Source: Cupriavidus sp. P-10
GTDB taxonomy: Bacteria > Pseudomonadota > Gammaproteobacteria > Burkholderiales > Burkholderiaceae
Length of the DNA: 64,000 nucleotides
Reading direction: 5' to 3'
Assembly (NCBI RefSeq): GCF_003402535.2
Contig: NZ_AP025171.1
Span: 1,922,001 to 1,986,000, forward strand
How positions within the stretch are numbered: position 1 is the stretch's first letter; every line of letters starts with the position of its first letter. Shown in pieces: positions 9,596-18,020 of the stretch. The position numbers and the translations under genes were made by a program. The notes under the pieces were generated by a model. That model worked only from the letters and a program-made list of their open reading frames with translations, was not told where the DNA came from and did no database searches.

Positions 9596-10201
9596 ATGCA
9601 AAAGGGACAACTCACCCGCCACGCCATTATCCAGCAGGCGCTCGACACCGCCACCAAGGTCGGCTTCGAGCAACTGTCGCTGGCCACTCTCGCCGCGGAC
9701 ACCAATATGTCCAAGAGCGGCCTGTACGCGCACTTCAAGTCCAAGGAGGCGTTGCAGCAGGCAGTGCTGGACCTCGCCATCGAACGCTTCGGCGAAATCG
9801 TGGTGCGGCCGGCGATGCGCCAGCCACGTGGCATGCCCCGGCTGCAGGCGCTGTTCGAGGGCTACCTGGAATGGCTGGGCGGGACGGTGACGCAAGGCCG
9901 GTGCCTGTTCATGGCGTTGGGGCAGGAATACCGGGACCGGCCAGGCACGATCCGGGACCTGGTGGTGCAGTCGCTGAAGGACTGGCACAGCACCGTGGCG
10001 CGGGTGGTCGGCGATGCGATCGACGAAGGCCAGTTCGGCACGGGCGTCGAGCCGCGGCAGTTTGCCTTCGAGCTGTCGGGCATCGGCATGGCGTTCCAGC
10101 AGTCGTTCAAGCTGCTGGGACGCGCCGACGCCGAGGCCATGGCACGCCGCGCGTTTGCCGCGCTGGCGGCACGGGCCGCCGAGGGCGCGACGCAGCGCTG
10201 A
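9596..10201 (+). CDS. TetR/AcrR-family transcriptional regulator
   Basis: A 201-residue repressor. The N-terminal helix-turn-helix covers about residues 8-52 (IIQQALDTATKVGFEQLSLATLA, then MSKSGLYAHFKSKEAL), and the C-terminal all-helical half resembles the TetR_C domain found in regulators with a YCDC-like sequence. The ATG at 9596 follows directly after a good promoter; the open frame continues far upstream but without similarity. The palindrome in its own promoter and a near copy 108 bp before the next gene suggest that it represses itself and the downstream hydrolase/DUF2917 pair. Ligand unknown. Confidence 0.88.
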   Translation: MQKGQLTRHAIIQQALDTATKVGFEQLSLATLAADTNMSKSGLYAHFKSKEALQQAVLDLAIERFGEIVVRPAMRQPRGMPRLQALFEGYLEWLGGTVTQGRCLFMALGQEYRDRPGTIRDLVVQSLKDWHSTVARVVGDAIDEGQFGTGVEPRQFAFELSGIGMAFQQSFKLLGRADAEAMARRAFAALAARAAEGATQR

Positions 10202-10263
10202 CGGAAACACGAAATGACATTGGCGCCGGCGCTATCCCGCCGGTGGGCAGCAACCGTCCGGCA

Positions 10264-10287
10264 GCTTTTTTTTGCACTAAAAAAAGC
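10264..10287. other. T-run/A-run hairpin
   Basis: GCTTTTTTT and AAAAAAAGC form a 9-bp inverted repeat with a 6-base loop between the TetR gene and the hydrolase gene, right before the second operator. The preceding T-run could end TetR transcription after the GC-rich stretch at about 10225; alternatively it is a curved-DNA element of the hydrolase promoter. Confidence 0.4.
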
Positions 10288-10300
10288 ACGACTGGTCGGT
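10288..10300. promoter_or_regulatory. second TetR operator-like site
   Basis: ACGACTGGTCGGT, read on the + strand, matches the reverse complement of the site in the TetR promoter (ACGACCGGTCGGT) at 12 of 13 positions. It lies about 90 bp before the preferred GTG start of the hydrolase gene. Confidence 0.6.
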
Positions 10301-10386
10301 CTTAAAAAATGCGCGCGGAGAGCCGCCGGCTAATGCCGGCTCCGATGAGGCCGCGCCAGTCCAGCAACCGATTGGAGGTGCAGGCC

Positions 10387-11379
10387 GTGCCGCAAGCAGT
10401 CTCTTCCCCTTCCCCGGCGGGTTCCGCCGTTCCCTCGCCCGCCGCAACCCCACCGGGCAACCGGCCCGCCGCGTTGGCCGCCTTGCCCCCATGGCAGCGG
10501 CTGCGTTGGCAGGCGGGCAGCCTGCTGTCGCCATCCGCCACCGCCCGTGCACTCGAACGCCTCTGGTTCACGCCGCCGCGCGCCGACGCGACGTCGGCCG
10601 CCCGCCGCTTCCTGGACAGCGCGCGCAGCGACTGGGCCCTGGTAACCGGCCACGGACCCAGCCGCCGGGTGCGTGTCTACCGCTGGGGCGATACCGGCCC
10701 CGCGGTATTGCTCGCCCACGGCTGGGGCGGCCACGCCGGGCAATGGCATGCGGTAGCCGACAGCCTCGTGGCGGCCGGCATGCGCGTGGTGGCCTTCGAT
10801 GCGCTGTCGCATGGCGCTTCCGATGCGGGCACGCGTGGCGCGGCGCAGACCTCGGTGCCGGAGATGTCGCGTTCGCTGCTGGCCGCCGCCTGGCACGCCG
10901 GCCCGGTCCACGCCGTGGTGGCGCATTCGCTCGGCGGCGCGGCCACGGCGCTGGCGCTGCGCGAGGGGCTGCCGGCACGCGCGGCAGTGCTGGTCGGGTC
11001 ACCGGCGGACATGCACGCCGCGTGCGCCGCGCTCGCCTGGCAGCTCGGCATCGCGCCGGCGGTCCTGGCCCGCATGCAGCGGCAGAGCGAGCGCTGGCTC
11101 GGCATGCCGTGGTCGGCCTTCAACGTACCGGAGATCGGGCGCTCGCGTCCGGTGCCGCCCACGCTGGTGATCCATGACCGCGGCGACAAGGAGGTGCGCT
11201 GGGAAGACGGGGCCGCGATCGCCGGCGCGTGGCCCGGCGCGCAGCTCGTGACCACCGACGGGCTGGGTCATCGCCGCATCCTGCAGGATCCCGGCGTGAT
11301 CGGCCGGATCGCCGCCTTTATCCGGCCGCAGGCCGCCGGCACTGTGCCGGCCACGACAGCAGCCCTGGCAGTGAACTGA
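10387..11379 (+). CDS. alpha/beta hydrolase
   Basis: A 330-residue hydrolase of unknown substrate. The oxyanion region LLAHGWGGHAGQW is near residue 108, the nucleophile serine is in VVAHSLGGAATA (about residue 178), the acid is probably the Asp in VIHDRGDKEV, and the histidine is in DGLGHRRIL, so the Ser-Asp-His triad is complete. The GTG at 10387 has GGAGG eight bases upstream and is preferred over the ATG at 10309, which lies close to the operator. It is followed after 14 bp by the DUF2917 gene. Confidence 0.82.
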   Translation: MPQAVSSPSPAGSAVPSPAATPPGNRPAALAALPPWQRLRWQAGSLLSPSATARALERLWFTPPRADATSAARRFLDSARSDWALVTGHGPSRRVRVYRWGDTGPAVLLAHGWGGHAGQWHAVADSLVAAGMRVVAFDALSHGASDAGTRGAAQTSVPEMSRSLLAAAWHAGPVHAVVAHSLGGAATALALREGLPARAAVLVGSPADMHAACAALAWQLGIAPAVLARMQRQSERWLGMPWSAFNVPEIGRSRPVPPTLVIHDRGDKEVRWEDGAAIAGAWPGAQLVTTDGLGHRRILQDPGVIGRIAAFIRPQAAGTVPATTAALAVN

Positions 11380-11393
11380 CCCCGGAGGACATC

Positions 11394-11723
11394 ATGTTCC
11401 TGGTAAGCAACGATATGACCGCCACCCTGCCCGCGCGCAGTTCGCTGCGGCTGGTGGCCGATCCGGGCGAGCACGTCGCGGTGCGCTGTACCGAGGGCGA
11501 GCTGTGGCTGATCCGTGACGGCGACCCGAAAGACACGTCGATCGCCGCCAGCGAGTCGTTCACGGTGCCGGAAGCCGGTTCCGTGGAGCTTTATGCCGTC
11601 ACCCGGGCCAGCGTGCGTGTCACGCGTTGCAGGACCGGTGCGCCAGGCCCACGCGGCTGGCGCCAGTGGCTTGCCCGCTTCTTGTCGGCACAGCGCGCCG
11701 GCTATGTCGGTACGCACCACTAA
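11394..11723 (+). CDS. DUF2917 domain protein
   Basis: A 109-residue protein with the short beta-rich DUF2917 domain (about residues 14-75; GEHVAVRCTEGELWLIRDGD is typical) and a basic C-terminus. Proteins of this family are common in Burkholderiales; their function is not known. GGAGG lies just before the ATG, and the 14-bp gap to the hydrolase gene indicates a shared transcript. The longer open frame upstream overlaps the hydrolase gene and is not used. Confidence 0.75.
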   Translation: MFLVSNDMTATLPARSSLRLVADPGEHVAVRCTEGELWLIRDGDPKDTSIAASESFTVPEAGSVELYAVTRASVRVTRCRTGAPGPRGWRQWLARFLSAQRAGYVGTHH

Positions 11724-11862
11724 GCCATACGGCGCTCTCACCGCGAGACCACTCTCTTGCAGGCCTCTACGCGCTCGCGCGCTGGTGGATGTGGTGGACT
11801 TCTGGCGGTTAATTGCGTTATTACGGAAGAGCGACGTGCCACCCTGCCTGCTGAGTTCCGGC

Positions 11863-12204
11863 TCAGATGCGCAGCGCCGTCAGCATCCCGCGTGCGATCG
11901 GCTGCAGCCAGCCGCGCCGCCATGTTAGCGTGAAGGCGACCGCCATGGCGCCGGCCATCATCGCCAGCGCCCACAACAGCACGCCAAACCCGGCGCCGTT
12001 GCCCGGCAGCGCCGCCGCGGCGCCGATCGCCACCAGCACCCATGCAGCGCCACGCACGCGCCGGCGCGATCCGTCCGGCAAATCGCCACCCTGCCCCGAC
12101 AGTTCGTTCCAGTGCCGCTCGGTGGCGCAGGCAAACAACACGAAGGCGCCATACGCGCACAGCGCCAGCGCGATCAGCAACAAGTGGTCAAGCGCGTTCG
12201 GCAT
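11863..12204 (-). CDS. DUF3325 small membrane protein
   Basis: A 113-residue protein with three to four predicted membrane helices, the form of DUF3325. It overlaps the end of the PepSY gene by 17 bp and is last of a DUF3649-PepSY-DUF3325 cassette that follows a TonB receptor gene. Such cassettes accompany siderophore receptors in Burkholderiales, which suggests a helper role in releasing or reducing iron at the inner membrane. Function of the family itself is unknown. Confidence 0.75.
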   Translation of the reverse strand: MPNALDHLLLIALALCAYGAFVLFACATERHWNELSGQGGDLPDGSRRRVRGAAWVLVAIGAAAALPGNGAGFGVLLWALAMMAGAMAVAFTLTWRRGWLQPIARGMLTALRI

Positions 12205-13813
12205 GGTCTGCCTCCTCCAGGTTCGGCGCGGTAGCCGCGCGGGCCGCGTCCACGCGCCGCACCCGGCGCGCCGTCGTCAGGGCCAGGGCGCCGGTCAGCA
12301 GCAGCGCGATATCGACACCCGCCACGGCAAACTGCCCGCGGGCCATCGCGAGCGGCAGCCAGTCGCCGGTGGTCAGGCCATTGCACACCGGCGCTGCCAG
12401 CGCCAGCGTGGCGATCGCCAGGCATTGCTGCCGCCACGGCACCAGCGTGCGGCTGCCTGGGCGCATCGCCACGCGTGCGTGGATGGCCGTGGCCAGCCAG
12501 ACCAGGAAGAACAGCCCGGCCTCGATGAACTCGCGCGACGGCAGCGTCATTGGCAGCAATCGATTGGCCACCATCATCGCCAGCGTCGCGATCACCAGCC
12601 CGGTAGTCATGGCCGCTGTGACCGCGGCGGCCAGGCGCACGCCGCGCTCGCCATGGCGCGCATGGCGCTTGTCGAGCCAGTACAGTTGCCCCGTGCCGAT
12701 CAGCACGCAACCGGCCAGCCCGCCGAGGAAATACAGCCAGCGCAGCGGCCAGTGGTTGAACGCGATGAAATGCATGCCTGTCAGGAAACGCTGCGTGGTC
12801 GCCGCCGGCTGCAGCGGCACATGGTGCAGCAGCGCCCCGGTGGCGCCGTCGAAGTAGGCGGCGTCGTCGGCCAGGCTGACGCGGTCGCCCACCGAGCGGC
12901 TGACCTTGACCACCGCGTTGGCGTCGCCCGGGTTCCAGACGCGGATCGCGGCGGGCGCCGCCCCGCCCCAGCGCGCGCGCGCGGCCTCGACCATCGGGCC
13001 GAGCGGCGCCATCGGCGCGGCCACGCCCGCAGCCGCCCGCGAGTAGCCCGACAAGGCCTGGTCGTAGAAGGCATTGGGCTGCTGGTACAGCGCGTTGATG
13101 CCTGCCGGGATCAGGATCATGTAGACGATGCAGATGCCGGAAAACGAAATCACCGCGTGGAACGGCAGCGCCAGCACTCCGGTCAGGTTATGCAGGTCTA
13201 GCAGGCTGCGCTGCAGTTGCTTGCGCGGCCGGAAGGTGAAGAAATCACGGAAGATGCGCACATGCACGATCACCCCCGACACGATCGCCGCCAGCATCGC
13301 CATCGCCGCCAGCCCCACCAGCCAGTAGCCGATGTTCCATACGCGCAGGTGCAGGTTGTAGTGCAGCGGGTAAAAGAAGGACGATGCCCCCAGCGTGCCG
13401 GCATCCGGCAGCAGCGCGCCGGTGCGCGGGTCGGCCAGCCGGATCTGCCCGCCGGCCGCGGCATAGCGCACGCGCGCGATCATCACCGGCGTGCGCGCCT
13501 CCGGCAGCGTTATGGCCCATTCGCGCAGCGGCTTGCCGGCAGCCAGCGTCTCCACCGCGCGCGGTACTACGTTGTCGATATCGATGCTCGGTGGTGCGGC
13601 CTCGATGCGGGTCGCCGGCATCATCCAGCGGTCGACCTCGCGGTCGAACACCGCGACTGACCCCATGAAGAAGGCCACCATCAGCACGCCGCCGAGCAGC
13701 ACGCCGATCCAGGTGTGCGCCCAGGTCATGGCCTGGCGCAGCCCGCCTTCGTGGGCGGAAGCCTTGTTCGCCGCAGTGGCGCGGCTATTGTTCTTGCGCA
13801 CGGTCTTGCTCAC
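12188..13813 (-). CDS. PepSY-associated TM protein, probable ferrisiderophore reductase
   Basis: A 541-residue inner-membrane protein of the PepSY_TM family (PiuB/FoxB-like). A membrane helix at about residues 30-55 (WAHTWIGVLLGGVLMVAFF) carries a conserved His, a second pair follows (RSLLDLHNLTGVLALPFHAVISFSG, about 235-260), and more helices fill the C-terminal third. The conserved histidines could bind haem; members of the family are implicated in reducing Fe(III)-siderophores. The GTG start at 13813 overlaps the stop of the preceding gene (GTGA); the open frame extends 34 codons further up but inside that gene. Iron reduction is inferred from family and neighbours. Confidence 0.8.
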   Translation of the reverse strand: MSKTVRKNNSRATAANKASAHEGGLRQAMTWAHTWIGVLLGGVLMVAFFMGSVAVFDREVDRWMMPATRIEAAPPSIDIDNVVPRAVETLAAGKPLREWAITLPEARTPVMIARVRYAAAGGQIRLADPRTGALLPDAGTLGASSFFYPLHYNLHLRVWNIGYWLVGLAAMAMLAAIVSGVIVHVRIFRDFFTFRPRKQLQRSLLDLHNLTGVLALPFHAVISFSGICIVYMILIPAGINALYQQPNAFYDQALSGYSRAAAGVAAPMAPLGPMVEAARARWGGAAPAAIRVWNPGDANAVVKVSRSVGDRVSLADDAAYFDGATGALLHHVPLQPAATTQRFLTGMHFIAFNHWPLRWLYFLGGLAGCVLIGTGQLYWLDKRHARHGERGVRLAAAVTAAMTTGLVIATLAMMVANRLLPMTLPSREFIEAGLFFLVWLATAIHARVAMRPGSRTLVPWRQQCLAIATLALAAPVCNGLTTGDWLPLAMARGQFAVAGVDIALLLTGALALTTARRVRRVDAARAATAPNLEEADHAERA

Positions 13814-14133
13814 GCCAGCCGCTCCCCGAGCCATTGCGCCACGCCGGCGCCGATGGCCGCACCGGCCACCAGGACCAGCCACACGCGCCACAGCCGCCGC
13901 GTCACCAGCGCCCACAGCGACATCATCGGGAACAGCAGAAAGGACAGCATTGAAAGCCAGAGCACCGCTTCGCTGCGCGGCAAACCCAGGCGCCAGCCAA
14001 GCACGGCACCGCCGGCGGTGACGCCCCAGGTGAAAGCGTAGCTGCCGGCCAGCGCGGCCAGCGCGCGGGCGGTCATCGCCAGCGCCGGCCCCATGGCACC
14101 GCGCGGCGGCAGGGATGAGGGACTATTGTTCAT
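13810..14133 (-). CDS. DUF3649 small membrane protein
   Basis: A 107-residue protein with three predicted membrane helices (about residues 20-45, 50-72 and 80-100), matching DUF3649, a family found beside PepSY proteins and TonB receptors. The ATG at 14133 is preferred; a GTG six codons upstream is possible. Its coding region ends in a GTGA overlap with the PepSY gene, so the two are coupled. A 17-bp hairpin separates it from the receptor gene. Confidence 0.72.
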   Translation of the reverse strand: MNNSPSSLPPRGAMGPALAMTARALAALAGSYAFTWGVTAGGAVLGWRLGLPRSEAVLWLSMLSFLLFPMMSLWALVTRRLWRVWLVLVAGAAIGAGVAQWLGERLA

Positions 14134-14154
14134 CGGAATATCCAGCAACACGCG

Positions 14155-14195
14155 GCCGTCGTGGCGGTGCGCTTTTGCCGCACCGCCACGACGGC
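14155..14195 (-). terminator. 17-bp perfect hairpin after the TonB receptor gene
   Basis: Positions 14155-14171 and 14179-14195 are exact inverted repeats with a 7-base loop (CTTTTGC on the + strand). It starts 7 bp after the receptor stop codon and ends 22 bp before the DUF3649 start. There is no T-run after the stem on the - strand, so it is more likely a transcript-stabilising or partial-termination element than a full terminator. Confidence 0.6.
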
Positions 14196-14202
14196 ATCGC
14201 GC

Positions 14203-16476
14203 TTACATCTTCATGCGTACGGTGAACATCGCCGCGCGCGGCTGGCCATAGATATTGCCTTCGCGCGGGTTGTTGATCCGCGCATAGTAGCTGCGGTCGA
14301 ACAGGTTGGTCAGGTTCAGGTCGGCCGAGACATGCTTGTTGAAGTCATAGCCGATCGCCGCATCGAAGGTCGCATAGCCGCCACGACGCAGCGTGACCGC
14401 GCCGATCGGTGCCGGGAACAGCGCGGTGTTCTGCACGTGGCTGACCGCCGTCATGCCGCCGCCGATGCGCCAGCGCTTGAAGTCGCCGGGCAGGCGGTAC
14501 TGCGTCCACAGCTTGAACAGGTGCTTGGGCGCGATCGCCGAAAACGCCGTGTTGAGCTGGCCGCTGCGGTCCTGCAGGTCGGTCGTGACGTTAAAGGTAT
14601 AGCCGGCGTAGACGGTCCAGTTCGGCGTGATGCGGCCGCTTGCCTCCAGCTCGAAGCCCTGGCTCTTGGTCTCGCCCTGCGACACGTAGAACGGGTTGCT
14701 CGGGTTGGTGGTGTTGACGTAGTCGACCGTGGCGCGGCCGGTCTCGCGCACCTGGAACAGCGCCACCGAGGTGTTCAGCGCGCCTTCGAAGAATTCACCC
14801 TTCACGCCCACTTCATACTGCTTGCCCTTGATCGGGTCGACCAGGTTGCCGCTGGCGGTGAAATACTCGTCCTGCGGCTGGAAGATCTCTGCGTAGCTCG
14901 CGTAGGCCGACCAGTGCTCGGTGAAGTCGTAGATCAGCCCGGCGAACGGGGTGAACTTGGCGTTGATGTTGTCTTCCCTGGTCACGCTGGCGGTCGGCGT
15001 GTACTGGCGCGCATTGATATCCCACCAGCTCAGGCGCCCGCCCAGCACCAGCGTCACCGGATCCAGCAGCGAGAAGCGTGCATCGCCGTAGACGCCATAT
15101 TGCCGGGTGCTGGTCTTGGTGCCCGAGCCATTGAGCGTGAAGACCGGCTTGGCGAAGTCGCTGCGCGGGTTGAAGATGTTCACGACCTGCGAGAAGGGGG
15201 TCGACGAGTACCGCGGATCGCGCCGCTCCGAATCCGAGAAATTGAAGCCGATCAGCGCCTTGTGCCGGCGCCCGAACAGCGAGAACGGACCGTTGGCATA
15301 GACATCGAAGCTGGTCTGCTCCTGCGTATAGGTCTGCTTGGCCGCAAACAGCGTGGTGGTGTTCACGCCCGGGACGACCGGCGAGTAGGCGTACGCCTGC
15401 TCGCGGTGCATCTGGTTGTTGAGGTAGCGCAGCGCGCCCTTGACCTGCCAGCCGCTGTCGAACTTGTGCTCCAGCTCGGCAAAGGCCGAGGTGGTATAGA
15501 AGTGGTCGCTGTTCCAGTCGGCACCGAGGTAGGTCGAACGCGGCACGTCCAGCAGGCTCGCCTGGCGCGTGACCGGGTTGTAGTAGGCCGGCAGCGTCCA
15601 CGGCTGGCGGCCTTCCGAGTCCTGGTAGCTCGCGCCCACCGTCACCATGGTGCTGGGCGTGATGTCGTACTCGACCACGCCATAGAGCGCGCCGGTGCGC
15701 ATATTGGCCTTGTCGATGAACGAGTCCTTGTCCTGGAATGCGCCCGTCAGGCGCGCGCGCAGCGTGCCGTCGGCGTTCAGCGCGCCGCCGGCGTCGATCT
15801 CGGCGCGGTAGTTGTTCCACGACCCCACCGACAGCGCGCCCTGCACCTGCGTCTCGCGCGTGGGCTTCTTGCGCACCAGGTTGATCGCGCCGCCGGTCTT
15901 GCCGGCTCCGGACAGCAGGCCGGACGGACCCTTCAGCACTTCGATGCGGTCGATCATCGACAGGTCGGGCTGCACGGTGTTGCGCCAGTCATACTTGGTC
16001 GGCACGCCGTCCAGCAGGAAGGTGTCGATCTCCAGGCCGCGCGAATAGTAGATGGTGCGTTCCTGGTCGCGCTTTTCCACGAACACGCCGGTGGCCTGCG
16101 CCAGGGCGTCTTCCAGCGTCACCAGGTTCTGTTCCCTGATGCGCTCGCTGTTGACCACGGTCACCGATTGCGGAACCTCGCGCGCGGTCAGCGGCACCTT
16201 GCTGCCGGCCGTGGTCGGCGGGTTGATCGGGTTCTCGCGCACGCCGTTGACCGTCACCGCGGGCAGCGCATGCTCCGACGGCCTGGCGGCGCTGCCGGTG
16301 GCGGCCGCGCTCGTTGCCGGCGTCGTTCCCGTAGTGGCTTCCTGTCCAAAAGCCGATGCGCTGAAGACCAGGCCGACCGCGGCCGGGATCCAGCGCATGG
16401 CGGTGCGGCACGACGTTGCGGCCCCGTTCCGTGCTGCCCGCGCGCGTGCGTTCGCGCGTCTGTTACTGTGTTTCAT
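14203..16476 (-). CDS. TonB-dependent ferrisiderophore receptor
   Basis: A 757-residue outer-membrane receptor. It has a long Arg-rich signal peptide ending near SASAFGQ, a TonB-box-like PAVTVNG stretch, then the plug domain (REVPQSVTVVNSERIREQN, and DRIEVLKGPSGLLSGAGKTGGAINLV near residues 180-200), and a 22-strand-type barrel with the FELEASGRITPNWTVYAGYT and late YARINNPREGNIYGQP regions of siderophore receptors. The last residues are RMKM rather than the usual terminal Phe. The ATG at 16476 is preferred; one at 16518 would add 14 residues before the signal peptide. It surely takes up the siderophore made by the adjacent NRPS cluster. Confidence 0.9.
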   Translation of the reverse strand: MKHSNRRANARARAARNGAATSCRTAMRWIPAAVGLVFSASAFGQEATTGTTPATSAAATGSAARPSEHALPAVTVNGVRENPINPPTTAGSKVPLTAREVPQSVTVVNSERIREQNLVTLEDALAQATGVFVEKRDQERTIYYSRGLEIDTFLLDGVPTKYDWRNTVQPDLSMIDRIEVLKGPSGLLSGAGKTGGAINLVRKKPTRETQVQGALSVGSWNNYRAEIDAGGALNADGTLRARLTGAFQDKDSFIDKANMRTGALYGVVEYDITPSTMVTVGASYQDSEGRQPWTLPAYYNPVTRQASLLDVPRSTYLGADWNSDHFYTTSAFAELEHKFDSGWQVKGALRYLNNQMHREQAYAYSPVVPGVNTTTLFAAKQTYTQEQTSFDVYANGPFSLFGRRHKALIGFNFSDSERRDPRYSSTPFSQVVNIFNPRSDFAKPVFTLNGSGTKTSTRQYGVYGDARFSLLDPVTLVLGGRLSWWDINARQYTPTASVTREDNINAKFTPFAGLIYDFTEHWSAYASYAEIFQPQDEYFTASGNLVDPIKGKQYEVGVKGEFFEGALNTSVALFQVRETGRATVDYVNTTNPSNPFYVSQGETKSQGFELEASGRITPNWTVYAGYTFNVTTDLQDRSGQLNTAFSAIAPKHLFKLWTQYRLPGDFKRWRIGGGMTAVSHVQNTALFPAPIGAVTLRRGGYATFDAAIGYDFNKHVSADLNLTNLFDRSYYARINNPREGNIYGQPRAAMFTVRMKM

Positions 16477-16519
16477 GCCCTTCTTGCTCCCCTGCTCTGT
16501 TGTTGAAAAAATGGCCATA

Positions 16520-16557
16520 AGGACCGGCTGGCGCCGATGCGGCCGCCAGCCGGTCCT
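16520..16557 (-). terminator. 14-bp perfect hairpin between the hydroxylase and receptor genes
   Basis: Positions 16520-16533 and 16544-16557 pair perfectly around a 10-base loop. On the - strand TATGGCCA and then six T follow, and on the + strand a run of five T follows 10 bases after the stem. It lies between the N-hydroxylase stop and the receptor start, so it may weaken or separate receptor transcription from the biosynthetic operon. Confidence 0.6.
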
Positions 16558-16577
16558 CGCATTGGTTTTTCTTGTGT

Positions 16578-17996
16578 TTAGTGCGTGCCGGCGTGCGCCA
16601 TCCGAGGCGCACGGCTGCGCGCGGGCTCGGGCGCGGCCGTGCGCACCTCGGCGAGGCCCTGGCTTTCGCCGTTACCCAGCACCGCCGCCGCAATCTCCTG
16701 CGCGCGCACCGCCAGCACCGACAGCAGCGTGTCCGACAGCCCGTGCGTCGCTTCGCAGCAGCCTTGCAGGAACACGCCGGCCTGGCAGCCTGGCGCCATC
16801 TGCAGGCGGTAGTCGCGGTCGGCCTGGAAGCCCTTGGCGTCGTCCAGGTACGACGCCAGCGGCGCCAGCAGCGACTGGTGCAGCTCGCGCCGGTAACCCG
16901 TGGCGAGGATCACCGCGTCATAGCGCTGCAGCTGGTGCGCGCCGTCATCGCGGCGTGCGATGTCGAGCCGCACGCCGTCGGCGTCGGCTTCGGCGTGGCG
17001 CGCCTCGCAGCCGGCCAGCAGGCGGTGGCGCACCTTGCCGGTGACCTTCTGCTGGTACAGCACTTCATAGATGGCTTCGATCAGATCGGTATCGACTACC
17101 GCATAGTTGGTGTTGCCGAATTCGCTCAGCAGTTGCTCGCGCTCGTTGGGCGCGCGCGAGAACAGGTAGTCGATATAGCGCGGGTTGAAGATCTCGTTGA
17201 CGAACGGGCTGTCGTCGGCCGGCTTCAGCGCCGGCGCCCGGCTGACCAGGTCGACCTCGATATTGCCTTCACGGCCGTGCAGGTCGAGGAAGATCTCGGC
17301 GGCGCTCTGCCCCGAGCCAATCACCGCGACCCGGCGCACCGGGCCCGAGTGGCCGAGGCGCTCCAGCGACGCCAGGTAGTTCGACGAATGGAACACGCGG
17401 CCATGCCCGCGCAGCGGCACGAAGGTGTCGGGGATGCTGGGCGCGCCGCCCACGCTGACCACCACATTGCGCGCGCGGCGCACCGCCAGCGCTCCATCGG
17501 CGGCACGCGACGTCACGCGCAGGCATGCCAGCGCGCCATTGCCACCGGCGGTCTCGGGCTCGACCGAGACCACTTCCTCGCCGTAGTGGCAGGTGTCGGC
17601 AAAATCCGCCGCCACCCACGACAGGTAGTCGTTGAACTCGTAGCGGCTCGGGTAAAAGGTGCGGGTGTTGATGAAATCCAGCAGCCGCTCGCGCTCATGC
17701 AGGTAGTTGATGAAGGTGTAGCGGCTGGCCGGGTTGCGCATGGTGACCAGGTCCTTCAGGAACGAGATCTGCATGCGGCTGTTGTCGAGCAGCATGTTGC
17801 CGTGCCAGACGAAGCCGGGTTTCTTCTCGATAAAGCCGAAGCGGAACGGCGCCTGCTGCGGCAGCATCTCGCGCAGCGCCACGGCCAGCGCGAGGTTGGA
17901 CGGGCCGAAGCCGATGCCGAGCAGGTCGAGCACGGGCGGTGCGCCGGTACCCGTGCGGGCACCATTCGCGGCGAAGGTGGAAGCTGAGTAGAGCAT
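16578..17996 (-). CDS. L-ornithine N5-monooxygenase, PvdA-like
   Basis: A 472-residue FAD/NADPH enzyme that hydroxylates the side-chain amine of ornithine for hydroxamate synthesis. The FAD motif GIGFGPSNLALA is at residues 27-38, the substrate-side stretch KKPGFVWHGNMLLDNSRMQISFLKDL follows in the usual form, the NADPH motif VIGSGQSAAE is near residue 225 and the ATGY motif near residue 370. Ornithine rather than lysine is inferred from similarity to PvdA-type sequences. AAGGAGACCCCA precedes the ATG. It lies 24 bp after the acyltransferase gene in the same operon. It should supply N5-hydroxyornithine to the acyltransferase. Confidence 0.9.
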   Translation of the reverse strand: MLYSASTFAANGARTGTGAPPVLDLLGIGFGPSNLALAVALREMLPQQAPFRFGFIEKKPGFVWHGNMLLDNSRMQISFLKDLVTMRNPASRYTFINYLHERERLLDFINTRTFYPSRYEFNDYLSWVAADFADTCHYGEEVVSVEPETAGGNGALACLRVTSRAADGALAVRRARNVVVSVGGAPSIPDTFVPLRGHGRVFHSSNYLASLERLGHSGPVRRVAVIGSGQSAAEIFLDLHGREGNIEVDLVSRAPALKPADDSPFVNEIFNPRYIDYLFSRAPNEREQLLSEFGNTNYAVVDTDLIEAIYEVLYQQKVTGKVRHRLLAGCEARHAEADADGVRLDIARRDDGAHQLQRYDAVILATGYRRELHQSLLAPLASYLDDAKGFQADRDYRLQMAPGCQAGVFLQGCCEATHGLSDTLLSVLAVRAQEIAAAVLGNGESQGLAEVRTAAPEPARSRAPRMAHAGTH

Positions 17997-18020
17997 TGGG
18001 GTCTCCTTTCGCGGCGGGGT

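Noticed and set aside
14161..16506. A 781-codon + strand frame opposite the TonB receptor
   Set aside because: Antisense frame with no recognisable domain; the receptor has plug and barrel motifs.
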